A stretch of DNA of 8,003 nt, from the NCBI GenBank assembly GCA_038211295.1, contig JBBQVS010000118.1:1-8003 (forward strand). The letters are read 5' to 3'. The stretch comes from JBBQVS01 sp038211295. GTDB lineage: Bacteria; Chloroflexota; Ktedonobacteria; Ktedonobacterales; Ktedonobacteraceae. Every line of letters begins with the position of its first letter. Within the stretch, counting starts at the first letter, position 1. The position numbers and the translations under genes are program-made. Positions 6,117 through 8,003 of this stretch are shown here, one piece after another. The notes beneath the pieces were generated by a model. The model did not search any database and was not told the origin of the DNA. It saw nothing but the letters and a program-made list of their open reading frames with translations.

Positions 6117-7112
6117 CTATTGGACACGTACAACGGTACGCCCTCTTATACCACCCGTGAGGATAGTGGCGAGAAGCTGCGGCAACTCTGCTAGCGTCGC
6201 CTCCTTGCTGATACTCTCAAGCAAGCTTGTTGGCTTGTACTCGTGCGCGAGCTGCTGCCAGAGTTCGCGGCGTAGCTCCATTGGACATTGTACTGAGTCG
6301 ATGCCAAGCAGGTTGACGCCCCGCAGAATAAAAGGAAAAACCGTTGTCGTGACATTGACACCGCCCGTATTGCCACAGGCCGCGACAGAACCGCCATACT
6401 TTGTCGAGCGTAACAGATATGCCAGCGTCGTGCCACCAACCGCATCGATGCAGCCCGCCCACCGCTCTTTCTCCATTGGACGCGTACTCTCCGCCGAAGT
6501 CTCTGCCCGCCCGATGATCTCGCTTACACCCAGACTTTTCAGATATTCGTGCTCCTCCTCTTTGCCCGTACTCGCGGCAACCGTGTAGCCCAGCTTCTTC
6601 AAAATACTGATCGCGATGCTCCCAACGCCGCCTGTCGCGCCCGTGACCAGCACCGACCCCTTGTCTGGTGTAAGACCATTCTTTTGTAGTTGATGAATAG
6701 AGAGCGCGGCGGTAAAACCAGCCGTTCCCAGTGCCATCGCCTCTTTCAGCGTCAACCCCGTTGGCAGTGGTACAACCCATTCCGCCCGAACACGCGCGTA
6801 TTCGCTGAAGCCCCCAAAGTGCGAGACGCCCAGCGCGTAGCTTGTGGCGATTACCTCATCACCCACCTTGAACCGTGCATCGCTCGACTCGACAACGGTG
6901 CCAGAGAGGTCTATGCCGGGGACAAATGGATACGTGCGAACAACCTTCCCGTCTGGCGTCGCGGCCAGCCCGTCTTTATAGTTGACGCTCGAATACGCCA
7001 CCCGTACCAGCACCTCGCCCGTCGGAAGCTGCTCATGTGTCAGCTCGCCCAACTCGGCAGTAAAATTATGCTCTGTTTTGTTGACAATAAACGCTTTGAA
7101 TGGTGTAGACAT
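6117..7112 (-). CDS. YhdH/YhfP-family NADPH oxidoreductase (acrylyl-CoA reductase AcuI-like)
   Basis: This 331-residue protein is a zinc-independent medium-chain dehydrogenase/reductase. An N-terminal GroES-like domain covers about 1-120, with YSSVNYKDGLA at 40-50 and PFVPGIDLSGTV at 62-73. The Rossmann domain has the nucleotide-binding loop VLVTGATGGVGSIA at 154-167. Stretches typical of the YhdH/AcuI branch follow: CIDAVGGTTLAYLLRS at 221-236, GGSVAACGNTGG at 240-251 and LLGIDSVQCP at 268-277. No structural zinc Cys cluster is seen. Known members reduce acryloyl-CoA to propionyl-CoA with NADPH; others are annotated only as quinone reductases. Length fits the family at about 325-330. The start at 7112 lies 15 bases after the SDR stop, so the two are probably co-transcribed; the ribosome site is only a purine-rich stretch (GAAAGAAAAG). 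The exact substrate is inferred. Confidence 0.92.
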   Translation of the reverse strand: MSTPFKAFIVNKTEHNFTAELGELTHEQLPTGEVLVRVAYSSVNYKDGLAATPDGKVVRTYPFVPGIDLSGTVVESSDARFKVGDEVIATSYALGVSHFGGFSEYARVRAEWVVPLPTGLTLKEAMALGTAGFTAALSIHQLQKNGLTPDKGSVLVTGATGGVGSIAISILKKLGYTVAASTGKEEEHEYLKSLGVSEIIGRAETSAESTRPMEKERWAGCIDAVGGTTLAYLLRSTKYGGSVAACGNTGGVNVTTTVFPFILRGVNLLGIDSVQCPMELRRELWQQLAHEYKPTSLLESISKEATLAELPQLLATILTGGIRGRTVVRVQ

Positions 7113-7127
7113 ACATACTTTTCTTTC

Positions 7128-7904
7128 TTATGAGGAGATAGAGCCGCCATCGACAACCAGAATCTGGCCGGTAACATAAGCCGCGGCAGGAGACGCGAGA
7201 AATACAATGACGCCCTTGATATCGTCGGGGCCGCCAAAGCGGTGCAGTGGAATATCAGTGAGCATCTGCTCTTGATGTTTTCCCAGCAGACCACGCGACA
7301 TCTTGGTTGGAAACCAGCCGGGGGCAATCGCGTTGACCGTGATGCCATGCTGCGCCCAACTGGTGGCGAGGTCACGCGTCATGTTGACCACCGCCCCCTT
7401 GCTCGCGTGATAGCCAACCGCCTGAATATACTTTGGATTGCCCCCGACAAGGCCCGCAACCGACGCGATGTTGATGATGGTGCCACCCTTGCCCCGCGCG
7501 ATCATCGTCTTGCCAACCGCCTGCGACATACTAAATGTACCAGTGACATTGATAGTGACCACGCGCTCGAACTGCTCAAGCGGCATATCTTCCGGCGGTG
7601 TCCCCCACGTCGCGCCACTATTGTTGACGAGAATGTCAATCGCGCCAAACGCCTTTTGTGTCTCCTCGACAACGTGCGCCACGTCGCTCGGATTGGTGAT
7701 ATCGCAGGCCAGTGCCAACGCCTTCCCGCCGCGTGCCTCAATCTCCTGCTTCACGCCCTCGCACGCCTCAAGCTTGCGCGAACATAGCACAACATTCGCC
7801 CCCGCCTCGGAGAGCGCACCCGCCATATACTCGCCCAGCCCGCGCCCCCCACCCGTAATAATCGCCGTCTTGCCATCGAGACGGAACAGATTCAGAGTCG
7901 TCAT
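7128..7904 (-). CDS. Short-chain dehydrogenase/reductase (SDR), classical type
   Basis: The 258-residue protein is a complete classical SDR that should oxidise an alcohol or reduce a carbonyl with NAD(P)(H). The cofactor loop TGGGRGLG is at 17-24, D68 lies in CDIT, NNSG at 94-97 and N119 in the active-site helix. The catalytic residues are S148 (NIASVAG), Y165 and K169 (YHASK), with PGW at 195-197 and the C-terminal VTGQILVVDGG. R43 following the second beta strand (CSRK) may favour NADP. Its longer loop between the catalytic Ser and Tyr (GGNPKYIQAVGY) recalls gluconate 5-dehydrogenase and related 3-oxoacyl reductase-like SDRs, so the substrate cannot be fixed. It is the first gene of the operon with the AcuI-like reductase, and ATG at 7904 follows the purine-rich AGAAGGGAAAAGAG. 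Confidence 0.94.
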   Translation of the reverse strand: MTTLNLFRLDGKTAIITGGGRGLGEYMAGALSEAGANVVLCSRKLEACEGVKQEIEARGGKALALACDITNPSDVAHVVEETQKAFGAIDILVNNSGATWGTPPEDMPLEQFERVVTINVTGTFSMSQAVGKTMIARGKGGTIINIASVAGLVGGNPKYIQAVGYHASKGAVVNMTRDLATSWAQHGITVNAIAPGWFPTKMSRGLLGKHQEQMLTDIPLHRFGGPDDIKGVIVFLASPAAAYVTGQILVVDGGSISS

Positions 7905-8003
7905 GTCTCTTTTCCCTTCTCAACACTGAACAGGTATTTTTCCCTTCCTATGGTATCACTTTTTCGCACACACACAAACAAGTGACGCGGATGCCTCTCA
8001 ACG
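7905..8003 (-). promoter_or_regulatory. Upstream region of the SDR-reductase operon
   Basis: This noncoding stretch runs to the window edge and carries a short CA-rich run around 7967-7980. Read toward the operon there is TTGTTT followed 17 bases later by the poor hexamer TGATAC, so a promoter is plausible but not defined. No coding sequence on the other strand can be supported. Confidence 0.3.

Noticed and set aside
7961..7980. CA-rich run as a possible repeat array or CRISPR
   Set aside because: It is a short dinucleotide-like run with no spacer structure; no CRISPR-type direct repeats were seen anywhere in the window.

Overview
The window looks like chromosomal DNA from a Chloroflexota bacterium of the Ktedonobacteria type. 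This is inferred from gene style, not from a database search. The clues are a very large BTAD/AAA regulator with an N-terminal Cys-rich CGKPxCRxC...HGPYWY module, a short SigA-like sigma factor, and a PP2C phosphatase with N-terminal membrane helices and a long Pro/Arg linker. No rRNA, tRNA, CRISPR array or transposase is visible.

Layout from left to right. (1) Positions 1-2588, minus strand: a transcriptional regulator that runs off the left edge (862 codons visible, no stop). (2) Positions 2589-3221: a divergent intergenic region of about 630 bases with a strong 69-base hairpin, a second structured element, and a 20-codon upstream ORF whose stop lies 2 bases before the sigma start. (3) Positions 3222-4193, plus strand: a sigma-70 factor with regions 1.2, 2, 3 and 4. 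(4) Positions 4193-4319: a convergent gap with a 15-codon mini-ORF overlapping the sigma stop (TAATG) and a near-perfect 27-bp palindrome that probably terminates both flanking genes. (5) Positions 4320-5888, minus strand: a membrane-anchored PP2C-type Ser/Thr phosphatase. (6) Positions 5889-6116: a gap with a 17-bp stem-loop just downstream of the next operon. (7) Positions 6117-7904, minus strand: a two-gene operon, an SDR dehydrogenase followed 15 bases later by a YhdH/AcuI-type NADPH reductase. (8) Positions 7905-8003: the upstream region of that operon.

The left two thirds is a regulatory block: an ATP-dependent regulator, an alternative or housekeeping-like sigma factor and a phosphatase. 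They are not co-transcribed, so a shared circuit is only a possibility. The right third is metabolic: two NAD(P)H-dependent oxidoreductases that probably act on related carbonyl or acyl-CoA substrates.

The most interesting items are the Cys-rich module fused to the BTAD regulator, the layered leader of the sigma gene (foldable element, short ORF, near-abutting start), the intergenic hairpin that may be a dispersed repeat, and the phosphatase architecture. None of these proves a new system. Nothing in the window clearly forms an undescribed multi-gene system.
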